A stretch of 64,000 nt of DNA from Goodfellowiella coeruleoviolacea (lineage in GTDB: Bacteria > Actinomycetota > Actinomycetes > Mycobacteriales > Pseudonocardiaceae): contig NZ_JAMTCK010000023.1 of the NCBI RefSeq assembly GCF_024171785.1, positions 21,100 through 85,099 of the forward strand, in the 5' to 3' direction. The notes beneath the pieces were generated by a model that was not told the origin of the DNA, did not search any database, and saw nothing but the letters and a program-made list of their open reading frames with translations. Positions 31,704 through 39,558 of this stretch are shown here, piece after piece (the stretch's first letter is position 1; each line of letters begins with the position of its first letter). The translations under genes and the position numbers were made by a program.

Positions 31704-32111
31704 TCACCCCTCGGTGTGATCCCCGGTACCGAGGCGGTACCGGGTGTCCAGAACGGCCTTGAACAGCGCTTCCACGTCCTCGCGGTCCAGGCCGGCGGTC
31801 TGTGCGCGGCTCATCCAGGCGTCCAGCTCGCCGCGCAGCGGGCTGTCCTCGGCCGTGCCGGCACTGGCCAGGGACCGGCGCACGAACGTGCCCAGCCCCG
31901 GCCGGGGCTCGACCAGTCCCTCCCGCTCCAGCTCGCGATACGCCTTGAGCACGGTGTTGGGGTTGATCGCGGTGGCCGCCACCACCTCCTTGGCCGTGGG
32001 CAGCCGGTCACCGGGCTGGAGCAGACCCAGCCGCAGCGCCTGCTTGGTCTGCTGCACCAGTTGCAGGTAGGTGGCCACACCGGAACGCCGGTCGATCCGG
32101 AACTCGATCAC
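31704..32111 (-). CDS. GntR family regulator, YtrA subfamily
   Basis: A 135-residue repressor. The winged helix-turn-helix covers about 10-78 (VATYLQLVQQTKQALRLGLLQPGDRLPTAKEVVAATAINPNTVLKAYRELEREGLVEPRPGLGTFV); the short C-terminal helical tail of about 45 residues and absence of a ligand domain are typical of YtrA. GTG at 32111 is preferred because AAAGGG lies nine bases upstream; another GTG at 32126 falls inside the operator. It is first in an operon with an ABC ATPase and two permeases and is expected to repress it until wall stress or an antibiotic is sensed. Confidence 0.88.
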   Translation of the reverse strand: MIEFRIDRRSGVATYLQLVQQTKQALRLGLLQPGDRLPTAKEVVAATAINPNTVLKAYRELEREGLVEPRPGLGTFVRRSLASAGTAEDSPLRGELDAWMSRAQTAGLDREDVEALFKAVLDTRYRLGTGDHTEG

Positions 32112-32123
32112 CCAACACCCTTT

Positions 32124-32139
32124 CACTAATCAATTAGTG
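32124..32139. promoter_or_regulatory. YtrA-type operator
   Basis: CACTAAT-CA-ATTAGTG is a perfect inverted repeat with 7-base arms in an otherwise GC-rich region, 13 bases upstream of the regulator start. Position and A/T-rich dyad fit autorepression by the GntR/YtrA protein. Confidence 0.75.
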
Positions 32140-32283
32140 GAACCATGATGATGATCTGGCCGGGGTTTGCCAAATCACCTGGTCAACCGCGTGGGACCGG
32201 ATACACGCGCAGGTCAGCGGGGTGGTGCTGGCCGCACCCTGCCGGGACCGGGCCGGTGGTTGACTCGGGCACAATGTCCAGCC

Positions 32284-33147
32284 GTGAGCGAACCAACACG
32301 GTACGGCGACGACTTGGCCGTGGTCACCGTCACCTACTCGCCCGGTGACACGCTCGACCGCTTCCTCGACACCCTGGACCGGGCCACCACCCGGCCGGTG
32401 CGGGTGGTGCTCGCGGACAACGGCTCGACCGACGGCGCGCCCGAGCGGGCCGCCGCCAAGCACGACAACGTCACCCTGGTGCCCACCGGCGGCAACCTCG
32501 GCTACGGCGGCGGCGCCAACCGGGGGGTGGCCGAACTGCCCGACGAGGTGGGCTGGGTGGTGATCGCCAACCCCGACCTGGAGTGGGGCGCCGGCTCGCT
32601 GGACGCGCTGCTGGCCGCGGCCGAGCGCTGGCCGCGCGGGGGCGCGTTCGGGCCGCTGATCCGGGAGCCCAGCGGCGAGGTCTACCCGTCGGCGCGGCTG
32701 CTGCCGTCACTGGGCCGGGGCATCGGCCACGCGGCACTGGGCAAGGTGTGGCCGGCCAACCCGTGGACCCGGGCCTACCGCCAGGAGGACGTGGCCACCA
32801 GCGAGCGCGCGGTCGGCTGGCTGTCCGGGTCCTGCCTGCTGCTGCGCCGCACCGCGTTCGACTCGGTGGACGGCTTCGACTCCAGCTACTTCATGTACTT
32901 CGAGGACGTGGACCTCGGCGACCGGCTGGGCCGGGCCGGCTGGCTCAACGTGTACGTGCCCGACGCCGAGGTCATGCACATCGGTGGCCACTCCACCGCC
33001 CAGGCGTCCCAGCGGATGCTCGCCGAACACCACCGCAGCGCCTACCACTACCTGGCCGACCGGCACCGCGGTCCACAGTGGATTCCGGTGCTGGCCGCGG
33101 TCAGGGCCGGGCTGAGCGTGCGGCTCAAGCTCAGCAGCAGGCGCTAG
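32284..33147 (+). CDS. wbbL: N-acetylglucosaminyl-diphospho-polyprenol L-rhamnosyltransferase
   Basis: A 287-residue GT2 enzyme that adds L-rhamnose from dTDP-Rha to polyprenyl-PP-GlcNAc, making the linker that joins galactan to peptidoglycan. Strings diagnostic for mycobacterial WbbL (Rv3265c) are present in order: VTYSPGDTLDRFL, RVVLADNGSTDG, TGGNLGYGGGANR, VIANPDLEWGAGSLDALL, GPLIREPSGEVYPSAR, AYRQEDVATSERAVGWLSGSC and YFMYFEDVDLGDRLGRAGWL. I take GTG at 32284; the frame is open upstream without similarity. CACAAT at 32270-32275 may be the -10 of a leaderless transcript. rmlB/rmlD supply the donor; manB is downstream as in M. tuberculosis. Confidence 0.95.
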   Translation: MSEPTRYGDDLAVVTVTYSPGDTLDRFLDTLDRATTRPVRVVLADNGSTDGAPERAAAKHDNVTLVPTGGNLGYGGGANRGVAELPDEVGWVVIANPDLEWGAGSLDALLAAAERWPRGGAFGPLIREPSGEVYPSARLLPSLGRGIGHAALGKVWPANPWTRAYRQEDVATSERAVGWLSGSCLLLRRTAFDSVDGFDSSYFMYFEDVDLGDRLGRAGWLNVYVPDAEVMHIGGHSTAQASQRMLAEHHRSAYHYLADRHRGPQWIPVLAAVRAGLSVRLKLSSRR

Positions 33148-33154
33148 CGGGTGC

Positions 33155-33811
33155 TCACTGGCCGGGTGGCGCCTTGACGTCCCCGCTGAGCCGCTGCGTC
33201 ACGGTCGACTGGGTGGGCGCCTCGCCGTTGAGCCGCTGGGCCAGGGTCGGCCGGTTGCTGGGCGGCTGCTGCTGGTAGGTCGGCACCGAGCCGGGGCCGA
33301 GCTTGGTCTCCGGCTCCGGCTGGTGCGCCGGGGGCTCCTGGGGGTGCCGCTGCTCACCCGGCTGGCCGGGCTGCGCCGGCCGGTGCTGCTGGCCGCCCTG
33401 CTGTTGACCGCCCTGCTGTTGCCCGCCCTGGTGCTGGCCGCGCTGCGGGTTGCCGGGCGCCTGCTGGCCACCCATCGGGTGATTCTGCGGAGCACCGCCC
33501 TGTTGGGGGGCGCCCTGGCGCTGGCCGCCCTGCTGCTGGTTCCCGGCTAAAGCCGCGCCCTGCTGCTGCGCCGGGTACTGCCCGCCCGGTGCCGGCGGCA
33601 TGGGTGCCTGGCCGCGGGCGGTGGCCGAGGAGAGCACCATGGTCGAGTCCGGGTCGACCGCGCGCGGGTCAACGGCCTCCACCACGGTGCGGGGGATCTG
33701 CACGGTGTTGGCCACGTCCATCGGCGAGGTCGCGTTGTCGGGGGTGACCACGCTGCGGTTGCGCGCGCGGGCTCGGGCGAGCAGTGCGTCGGCCCGGTCG
33801 CGGGGGTCCAT
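33155..33811 (-). CDS. Gln/Pro/Gly-rich protein with conserved N-terminal segment
   Basis: A 218-residue protein. The first 55 residues are ordered-looking (DRADALLARARARNRSVVTPDNATSPMDVANTVQIPRTVV), including a TPDNATSPMD motif seen in uncharacterised pseudonocardial proteins. The remainder is GGQQQGGQQ low complexity, ending with PTLAQRLNGEAPTQSTVTQRLSGD. No signal peptide or membrane helix. AGGAGAGG precedes the ATG. It is divergent from manB and tail-to-tail with wbbL (7 bp apart). The VTQRL/LAQRL repeats at the end may be short binding motifs. Function unknown. Confidence 0.75.
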   Translation of the reverse strand: MDPRDRADALLARARARNRSVVTPDNATSPMDVANTVQIPRTVVEAVDPRAVDPDSTMVLSSATARGQAPMPPAPGGQYPAQQQGAALAGNQQQGGQRQGAPQQGGAPQNHPMGGQQAPGNPQRGQHQGGQQQGGQQQGGQQHRPAQPGQPGEQRHPQEPPAHQPEPETKLGPGSVPTYQQQPPSNRPTLAQRLNGEAPTQSTVTQRLSGDVKAPPGQ

Positions 33812-33979
33812 CCTGATGACCTCTCCTGCGTTGCCTGAAGCCGGCTGGCACGGCCGGCGTTTCTCCTGGCGGCACCGGCGGTCGCCGGCACCAATCTCAC
33901 CCGTGCGGGTCCTGTGCCCCGCGCTTCTGTCAGAGTATTCCCTAGAAGGGGACACCGTAAGCCGAGGAGGGGAAACGGC

Positions 33980-35095
33980 ATGTCGGCACATGATCTGCCG
34001 CCGCCGGGGGGCGACATCGAGCCATTGCGCGGCGTCGAGGCCGTCGTGCTGGTCGGGGGCAAGGGCACCCGGTTGCGGCCACTCACGCTGTCCGCGCCCA
34101 AGCCTATGCTGCCCACGGCGGGCGTGCCATTCCTCACGCACCTGCTGTCCCGGATCAGGGCGGCCGGCATCACCCACGTCGTGCTCGGCACCTCCTACAA
34201 GGCCGAGGTGTTCGAGGAGTACTTCGGTGACGGCGCCCGGCTCGGCCTGGACCTGGAGTACGTGGTCGAGGACCAGCCGCTGGACACCGCCGGCGCCATC
34301 CGCAACGTCGCCCACCTGCTGCGCGCCGACGACGTGATGGTGTTCAACGGCGACATCCTGTCCGGTGTGGACCTGCGCGCGGTGCTGGAGACCCACCGGG
34401 ACAGCGCCGCGGACGTGACCCTGCACCTGGTCAAGGTGCCCGACCCGCGCCGGTTCGGCTGCGTGCCCACCGACGCCGACGGCCGGGTGACCGCGTTCCT
34501 GGAGAAGACCGAGAACCCGCCGACCGACCAGATCAACGCCGGCTGCTACGTGTTCCGCCGGTCGGTGATCGACCGCATCCCGGCCGGCCGGCCGGTGTCG
34601 GTGGAGCGGGAGACCTTCCCCGGGCTGCTCGCGGCCGGCGCCCGGTTGCAGGCGCACGTGGACTCCTCGTACTGGCTGGACCTGGGCACGCCCGGCGCGT
34701 TCGTGCAGGGCTCGGCCGACCTGGTGCGCGGGGTGGCCCCGTCGGCCGCGCTGCCCGGCGACCCCGGCGACGCGATCGTGCTGGCCGGTGCCCGTCCGCA
34801 CGAGCGGGCGCTGCTCACCGGCGGCACCACCGTGGGCGCGGACTGCGTGGTCGGCGCGGGCGCCCGGGTGCACAGCGCGGTGCTCTTCGACGGCGCGGTC
34901 ATCGGCGAGAACGCCGTGGTCGAGCGGACCGTGGTGGGCGCGGGCGCGCGCGTCGAGCCCGGCGCGGTGGTGCGCGACGCGGTGATCGGCGACGGCGCGG
35001 TCATCGGCGCCGGCTGCGAGCTGCTGGACGGGGTCCGGGTGTGGCCCGGCGTGACCCTGCCCCAGGGCGGCATCCGCTTCTCCACCGACGTCTGA
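33980..35095 (+). CDS. manB: Mannose-1-phosphate guanylyltransferase (GDP-mannose pyrophosphorylase)
   Basis: A 371-residue cytosolic nucleotidyltransferase making GDP-mannose for mannosylated wall glycans and lipoglycans. Seen are the nucleotide-binding VLVGGKGTRLRPLT signature, KPMLPTAGVPFL, the DQPLDTAGAIRNV and FNGDILSG blocks of the active site, the EKTENPPTDQINAGCYVF motif and a C-terminal left-handed beta-helix of hexapeptide repeats (VGAGARVHSAVLFDGAVIGENAVV). ATG at 33980 has GAGGAGGG eight bases upstream. The position next to wbbL matches Rv3264c (annotated manB/rmlA2), hence the symbol; the nucleotide and sugar are inferred from that homology. Confidence 0.9.
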   Translation: MSAHDLPPPGGDIEPLRGVEAVVLVGGKGTRLRPLTLSAPKPMLPTAGVPFLTHLLSRIRAAGITHVVLGTSYKAEVFEEYFGDGARLGLDLEYVVEDQPLDTAGAIRNVAHLLRADDVMVFNGDILSGVDLRAVLETHRDSAADVTLHLVKVPDPRRFGCVPTDADGRVTAFLEKTENPPTDQINAGCYVFRRSVIDRIPAGRPVSVERETFPGLLAAGARLQAHVDSSYWLDLGTPGAFVQGSADLVRGVAPSAALPGDPGDAIVLAGARPHERALLTGGTTVGADCVVGAGARVHSAVLFDGAVIGENAVVERTVVGAGARVEPGAVVRDAVIGDGAVIGAGCELLDGVRVWPGVTLPQGGIRFSTDV

Positions 35096-35136
35096 CCACC
35101 CGAGTGCTTTCACGCCGGGTCGGCACCCGGCCGCGC

Positions 35137-36756
35137 TCAGTCCACGTCGGACATGTCGGAGTCGTACTCCCCGCAGTGGTGGTGCAGCCCGGTGAGCGGC
35201 CCGTCGCCGACCTGGGCGGCCCACTCGACGAGCGTGTCCGGTGCCGGGTCACCGGCGAGACCGGCCGCGACCAGTGCGGGACGCCGGTCGGTGCGCGCCC
35301 AGAGGTCCTGCCACTGCTGGTGGCGCAGGCACAGGAAGCGCAGCCCGTTCAGCTCGGCGACGGTCTCGATGTCGTGGACGGTGGCGTGCGACAGGTCCAG
35401 CCCGGACAGGTGGGCGACCGTGCGCAGCGGCCCGAGGTCCACCGCGTCGCCGGTGGTGATGGTCAGCAGCCGCAGTGTCGGGTGGCCGGCCAGCGGGGCC
35501 AGGTCAACCGCGTCCAGGTCGAGTTCCAGCACCTCAATCGGGGTGTCCCGGACCGCTGTCAGGTCGGCGGTGCGACCGGACAGCCGGATCTGGCGCAGCT
35601 CAGGAGCGGCGCGGAGCGCGTCGAGGGCGATCTCGTCGGCGGTGGCCACGGTCAGCCGCTGCACGGCCGGTCCCATGTCGTCCAGTGACGGCCCGTCGCC
35701 GGGAACGTCCCAGGTGCGCGCCTCGGCCTGGGCCTGCTCGGTGGGGTCGGGCTCGGCCAGGTTGATCCGCAGCTCGCCGCCCTCGTGCTCGTAGTCGCCC
35801 CGGTCCAGCGCCTCGATGTGCAGGCGCAGCAGCGAGGTGACCGAGTCGGCCACGTAGCTGGGCTGGTCCTGGTGCAGCCCGATGGAGATGACCTGCCCGA
35901 CCCGGCCGTTGGGCGGCGGGGCCATGTCCACGGCGTAGAAGTCGCCACCGGTGGTGTGGGCGAACGGCACCCAGCGCGGGTGGTCCACGACCTGGCGCAC
36001 CAGCTCCGGGCGGTGGGTGTGGTAGAGGTTCGCCTCGTGGTCGGACTCCTCGGGCGCCTCGTGGCCGTCCAGGTCCCCGGAGTCCGGCACCCACCAGTGC
36101 TCGGCGTGCACCGTGGCCACGCTCTCCAGGCCCATCCACACCCGCAGGCCGAGGAAACCGGCCTCGTCGGCGTCGCCGTCGGCCAGCGCGTACAGGGCGC
36201 GCAGGTCTGCGGGCAGGGCGACGCCGATCCGCTCCTCCAGTTGTTCGCGCTGGTCAACGGGTAGCGGCGGGGGCATCTCCTCGTCGTGGCCGCGGATCTC
36301 CGCCCGGCGGCGGCGCAGCTCCTGGAACAGGCGCACGGCTTGTTCGGGATCACCGGCGGGCGTCGGGTCGACCGGGCCCTGGGTGTCCGCGAGGTCCTCG
36401 GGCCGAGGCACGTACAGGAAGGTGTCCGGGTCGCGACTGCTCCGGTGCAGCACCCGGCTGACCACGGCCTCGTACCGGGAACCGTCCGCGTGCACGGTCA
36501 GGTCCACGGTCAGCCGCTCGTCCTCGGCGTTGTCCAGTTCCGCGATGGTGAGCAGGTTCTCGCTGATGTCCGCGTCGGCGTCCGACCGCTCGCCGTTGTC
36601 GAGCGTGTACCACATGCCGTGGTGGCCGGACTGCGCCGTCGGAGTGGTGAAGCCGCGCAGCGTGGCCCGTTGCCACCCGGCCGGGGCCGCCGCGGCCAGG
36701 TCCGCGGCCAGCACCGCCAGCTCCTCGGCGATGTCGTCGTCGAGTGCGTTGGTCAT
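35137..36756 (-). CDS. Three-part immunity-like protein: YezG-like, SUKH (SMI1/KNR4) and leucine-rich tail
   Basis: A 539-residue cytosolic protein. Residues about 1-125 have the pattern of YezG-type antitoxin domains (helix, then APAGWQRATLRGF, HGMWYTLDNGERSD and VHADGSRYEAVVSRVL). Residues about 175-330 form a SUKH-superfamily SMI1/KNR4 domain (REQLEERIGVALPADLRALYALADG ... RWVPFAHTTGGDFYAVDMAP ... GQVISIGLH). Residues about 370-520 are short leucine-rich-like repeats (LRQIRLSGRTADLTAVRDTP, LELDLDAVDLAPLAGHPTLRLLTI). SUKH domains neutralise secreted or contact-dependent toxins. It is the downstream member of a tandem pair. The YezG part is my weakest assignment. Confidence 0.78.
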   Translation of the reverse strand: MTNALDDDIAEELAVLAADLAAAAPAGWQRATLRGFTTPTAQSGHHGMWYTLDNGERSDADADISENLLTIAELDNAEDERLTVDLTVHADGSRYEAVVSRVLHRSSRDPDTFLYVPRPEDLADTQGPVDPTPAGDPEQAVRLFQELRRRRAEIRGHDEEMPPPLPVDQREQLEERIGVALPADLRALYALADGDADEAGFLGLRVWMGLESVATVHAEHWWVPDSGDLDGHEAPEESDHEANLYHTHRPELVRQVVDHPRWVPFAHTTGGDFYAVDMAPPPNGRVGQVISIGLHQDQPSYVADSVTSLLRLHIEALDRGDYEHEGGELRINLAEPDPTEQAQAEARTWDVPGDGPSLDDMGPAVQRLTVATADEIALDALRAAPELRQIRLSGRTADLTAVRDTPIEVLELDLDAVDLAPLAGHPTLRLLTITTGDAVDLGPLRTVAHLSGLDLSHATVHDIETVAELNGLRFLCLRHQQWQDLWARTDRRPALVAAGLAGDPAPDTLVEWAAQVGDGPLTGLHHHCGEYDSDMSDVD

Positions 36757-36792
36757 GCGGGGTTTCTCTCCGTTCTGGGTGGGGTGGGGCGT

Positions 36793-38457
36793 TCAGTCGC
36801 GTGGGGTGAGCCGGCCGACGTGGTGCTGGACCCGGTCGGCCGCGCCCAGGCGGGTCAGCCAGGCCACGATCTCCTGGGGGCTCGGGTCGCCGGTCAGGTC
36901 GGCGGCGGCGAGCGCGGGCAGCCGGTCGGTGCGGGCCGACAGCTCCCGCCACTGGTCCGGGCGCAGGGTCAGCTGCCGCAGGCCTGGTAGGTCGGCCACG
37001 GCCGCGATGTCGTGCACGTCCGCGCCGGACAGGTCCAGGCCGAACAGGCTCGGCAGGCCGCGCAGCGGGGCCAGGTCGACCCCGCTGGCGCCGCGCAGCA
37101 CCAGGACGCGCAGGGTCGGGTGCCCGGCCAGCGGGGCCAGGTCGACGGTGCGCACGCCCAGGTCGAGCACCTCGACCGGCAGCTCGCGCAGCGGGGTCAG
37201 GTCGGTGGACGCGCAGTCGACCAGCCGGACCTGCCACAGGTTCGGTGCCCGCCGGACCGGGTCGAGGTCGACGGCACCGCCGTCGGTGACGGTCAGCACC
37301 TGGGTCACCGGGTCGAGCCGGGCCAGGGACGCGTCCGGGCCGGTCAGCCGCACCTGGTGGTACTGGCGGTCGCGCCGCGAATCCGCCCAGCGCGCCAGGT
37401 CGGCGGAGGTGACTTCGAGGTACTGGTTGTCGCCGTCCTCGTAGTGCTCGTAGTCGCCGCGCCGCAGCGCCTCGACGTGCCAGCGCAGCAGTGTGGTCAC
37501 CGAGTCGGCCAGGTAGGACGGGCCGTCGTCGTGGTGCAGGCCGATCCGGATGACCTGCCCGGGCCGGCCGTCCCGCGTCGGGTCCATGTCCACCGCCAGG
37601 AAGTCACCGCCGGTGCTGATGGCGAACGGCACCCAGCCCGGCCGATCCAGGGACCGCCGGACCCGGTGCGGCGGGTCGGCGTCGCAGACCACGGAATCCG
37701 GCTGGAGACCGGTCGCGGCGAAGACCCGGTCGCCGTCGTCGTCCGTGACCCACCAGCGGTCGTTGGTGTGGATGCCGACGACGTCCTGCAGCGCGCTCCA
37801 CGGGTGCCCGACCAGCAGGCCGAGGTTGTCGTCGCCGTTGGCCAGCGCGTACAGCGCGCGCAGGTCCTCGGGCAGGGCCACGCCGAGGTCCTGTTCCAGG
37901 CGTTGGCGCACCTCCGGGGCCAGTGGCGCGGGCAGGTCGTCGGCCCGCCCCAGGATCTCCGCGCGCAACCGCAGGTACTCGTGGAACAGCTGGACCGCCT
38001 CGGCCGGGTCGCCGGCCTGGGTGGGGTTGGTCGGCCCGGGCTGCTCGTCACCGCGCCGCTCGGGCAGCACCCCGGGGGTCAGCACGCACTGGACGCTGGT
38101 CGCCTCGCCGACCCGCCGGCCCTCGCCGACCCGCCGGCTCAGCCCCGCGGCGATCAGCGCCTCGAACTCACCCGAGGCGTGCACCACCAGCTCGATGGCG
38201 ACGGGTGTGCTGGTGCGGACCCGGTCGGCGAGTTCGCTCAGTTCCGTCCAGGGCGCGGCGGCCGTGTCCACCAGCCGGTCGCGGCCGTTGGCCAGCGCGT
38301 ACCAGACGCGGTGGAACTCCTGCCCGTACTCGGTGGCGAACGCCCGCACCACGGCCCGCCGCCAGTCCTTCGGTGCCTTCGCGGCCAACCCGTCCGCCAT
38401 CCGCTGGACGGTCGCGGCGATCTCGGTGTGCTGGCTGTTCGGCATGGCGGAGTCCAT
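36793..38457 (-). CDS. Three-part immunity-like protein, tandem paralogue
   Basis: A 554-residue paralogue of the following gene with the same layout: a YezG-like N-terminus (APKDWRRAVVRAF, FHRVWYALANGRDRLVD, ELVVHASGEFEALI), a SUKH/SMI1-KNR4 domain (VRQRLEQDLGVALPEDLRALYALANGDDN ... GWVPFAISTGGDFLAVDMDP), and leucine-rich tail (LWQVRLVDCASTDLTPLREL, LFGLDLSGADVHDIAAV). A Val-Gly-Glu-Gly-Arg duplication interrupts the linker near residue 115. ATGs occur at 38457 and 38445; no strong ribosome binding site decides between them. The two genes are 36 bp apart and divergence is ordinary, so the duplication is old. No toxin gene is adjacent. Confidence 0.78.
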   Translation of the reverse strand: MDSAMPNSQHTEIAATVQRMADGLAAKAPKDWRRAVVRAFATEYGQEFHRVWYALANGRDRLVDTAAAPWTELSELADRVRTSTPVAIELVVHASGEFEALIAAGLSRRVGEGRRVGEATSVQCVLTPGVLPERRGDEQPGPTNPTQAGDPAEAVQLFHEYLRLRAEILGRADDLPAPLAPEVRQRLEQDLGVALPEDLRALYALANGDDNLGLLVGHPWSALQDVVGIHTNDRWWVTDDDGDRVFAATGLQPDSVVCDADPPHRVRRSLDRPGWVPFAISTGGDFLAVDMDPTRDGRPGQVIRIGLHHDDGPSYLADSVTTLLRWHVEALRRGDYEHYEDGDNQYLEVTSADLARWADSRRDRQYHQVRLTGPDASLARLDPVTQVLTVTDGGAVDLDPVRRAPNLWQVRLVDCASTDLTPLRELPVEVLDLGVRTVDLAPLAGHPTLRVLVLRGASGVDLAPLRGLPSLFGLDLSGADVHDIAAVADLPGLRQLTLRPDQWRELSARTDRLPALAAADLTGDPSPQEIVAWLTRLGAADRVQHHVGRLTPRD

Positions 38458-38488
38458 CTCGTGCGGGGGCGGGTGGCGGGTGCGTCAG

Positions 38489-38513
38489 GTGCTGGTGTTG
38501 TAACAGCCAGCAC
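38489..38513. promoter_or_regulatory. Inverted repeat in divergent promoter region
   Basis: GTGCTGG (38489-38495) and CCAGCAC (38507-38513) flank the AT-rich core TGTTGTAACAG, 31 bp upstream of the SUKH gene. The core contains TTACAAC on the minus strand, a possible -10 element, so this may be an operator overlapping its promoter. Confidence 0.5.
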
Positions 38514-38616
38514 TGACAGTTGGGTGGCCGTTGGGCCGGCACCGGTCCCCGCGTACCGTGCTTGACGTGCGGAAGTGCTGTGTTCGGGGGTCGGTGGCGC
38601 TGCGGGGTCGGCGCCG

Positions 38617-39552
38617 GTGACCGCTGGGGTGACCCGCGCCAGCACCCGGTGCTGGCGCCCGCCGTTCCCGCTGGACCTGGCCGCCGTGCTGGCGCCGCTG
38701 CGCCGCGGCCGGGGCGACCCCACCCACCAGCTCGCCGAGGACGGCGCGCACTGGCTGACCGCCAACACCCCGGCCGGCCCTGGCACGCTCGCGGTGCGCC
38801 GCGCCGGTGCCGGCGAGGTGCGGGCGGCGGCGTGGGGCGCGGGGGCCGAGTGGCTGCTGGCCGGGGTGCCCGCGCTGCTCGGCGCCGACGATGACGACAG
38901 CGGGTTCCAGGCGCACCACCCGCTGGTCGCCGACACCCGGCGGCGGCTGCCCGGGCTGCGGCTGGGCGCGACCGGGCGGGTGTGGGACGCGCTGGTGCCG
39001 GCGGTGCTGGAGCAGAAGGTCACCGGCTACGAGGCGCGGCGGTCCTGGCGGGAGCTGTGCCGGCGGTTCGGGCTGCCCGCGCCGGGGCCGGCGGTGGGCA
39101 TGCCGGCCGGGATGCGGGTGCCGCCCACCCCGGCCGCGCTGCTGGCCGTGCCGGACTGGGAGTGGCACCGCGCCGGCGTCGACGGCGGGCGGCGCCGGGC
39201 CCTGGTCGCCTCGGCGCAGGTGGCGTCGCGGCTGGAGCGGGCGGCCACCCTGCGCGGCGCGGCCGGCCGGCGGTTGTTGTGCCTGGTCCCGGGCATCGGG
39301 GTGTGGACGGCCGCCGAGGTGGCGCAGCGGGCCTGGGGTGATCCGGACGCGGTCAGCGTCGGCGACTTCCACATTCCCAGCGTGGTCGGCTGGGCCCTGG
39401 TCGGCCGGCCGCTGGACGACGAGGGCATGCTGCGGGTGCTGGCCCCGTACACGCCGCAGCGGCAGCGCGCGGTCCGGTACGTGGAGGCCTCCGGTTTCCG
39501 CCGCCCCCGCTACGGGCCGCGCTACGCCGGCCGCGACTACCGGGCGATCTGA
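38617..39552 (+). CDS. DNA-3-methyladenine glycosylase 2-like base-excision enzyme
   Basis: About 311 residues. The helix-hairpin-helix GPD fold of AlkA-type enzymes is clear: HPLVADTRRRLPGLRLGATGRVWDALVPAVLEQKVTGYEA, then the HhH LVPGIGVWTAAEVAQRAWGDPDAVSVGDFHIP with the catalytic Asp in the GD motif. It should excise alkylated purines. The N-terminal RCWRPPFPLDLAAVLAPLRRG segment is the TATA-binding-like domain. The frame extends to GTG 38575; I choose GTG 38617 (another at 38629) as closest to the conserved start, without a clear Shine-Dalgarno. Convergent with the TetR gene (6 bp between stops). Confidence 0.85.
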   Translation: MTAGVTRASTRCWRPPFPLDLAAVLAPLRRGRGDPTHQLAEDGAHWLTANTPAGPGTLAVRRAGAGEVRAAAWGAGAEWLLAGVPALLGADDDDSGFQAHHPLVADTRRRLPGLRLGATGRVWDALVPAVLEQKVTGYEARRSWRELCRRFGLPAPGPAVGMPAGMRVPPTPAALLAVPDWEWHRAGVDGGRRRALVASAQVASRLERAATLRGAAGRRLLCLVPGIGVWTAAEVAQRAWGDPDAVSVGDFHIPSVVGWALVGRPLDDEGMLRVLAPYTPQRQRAVRYVEASGFRRPRYGPRYAGRDYRAI

Positions 39553-39558
39553 GCTGAC

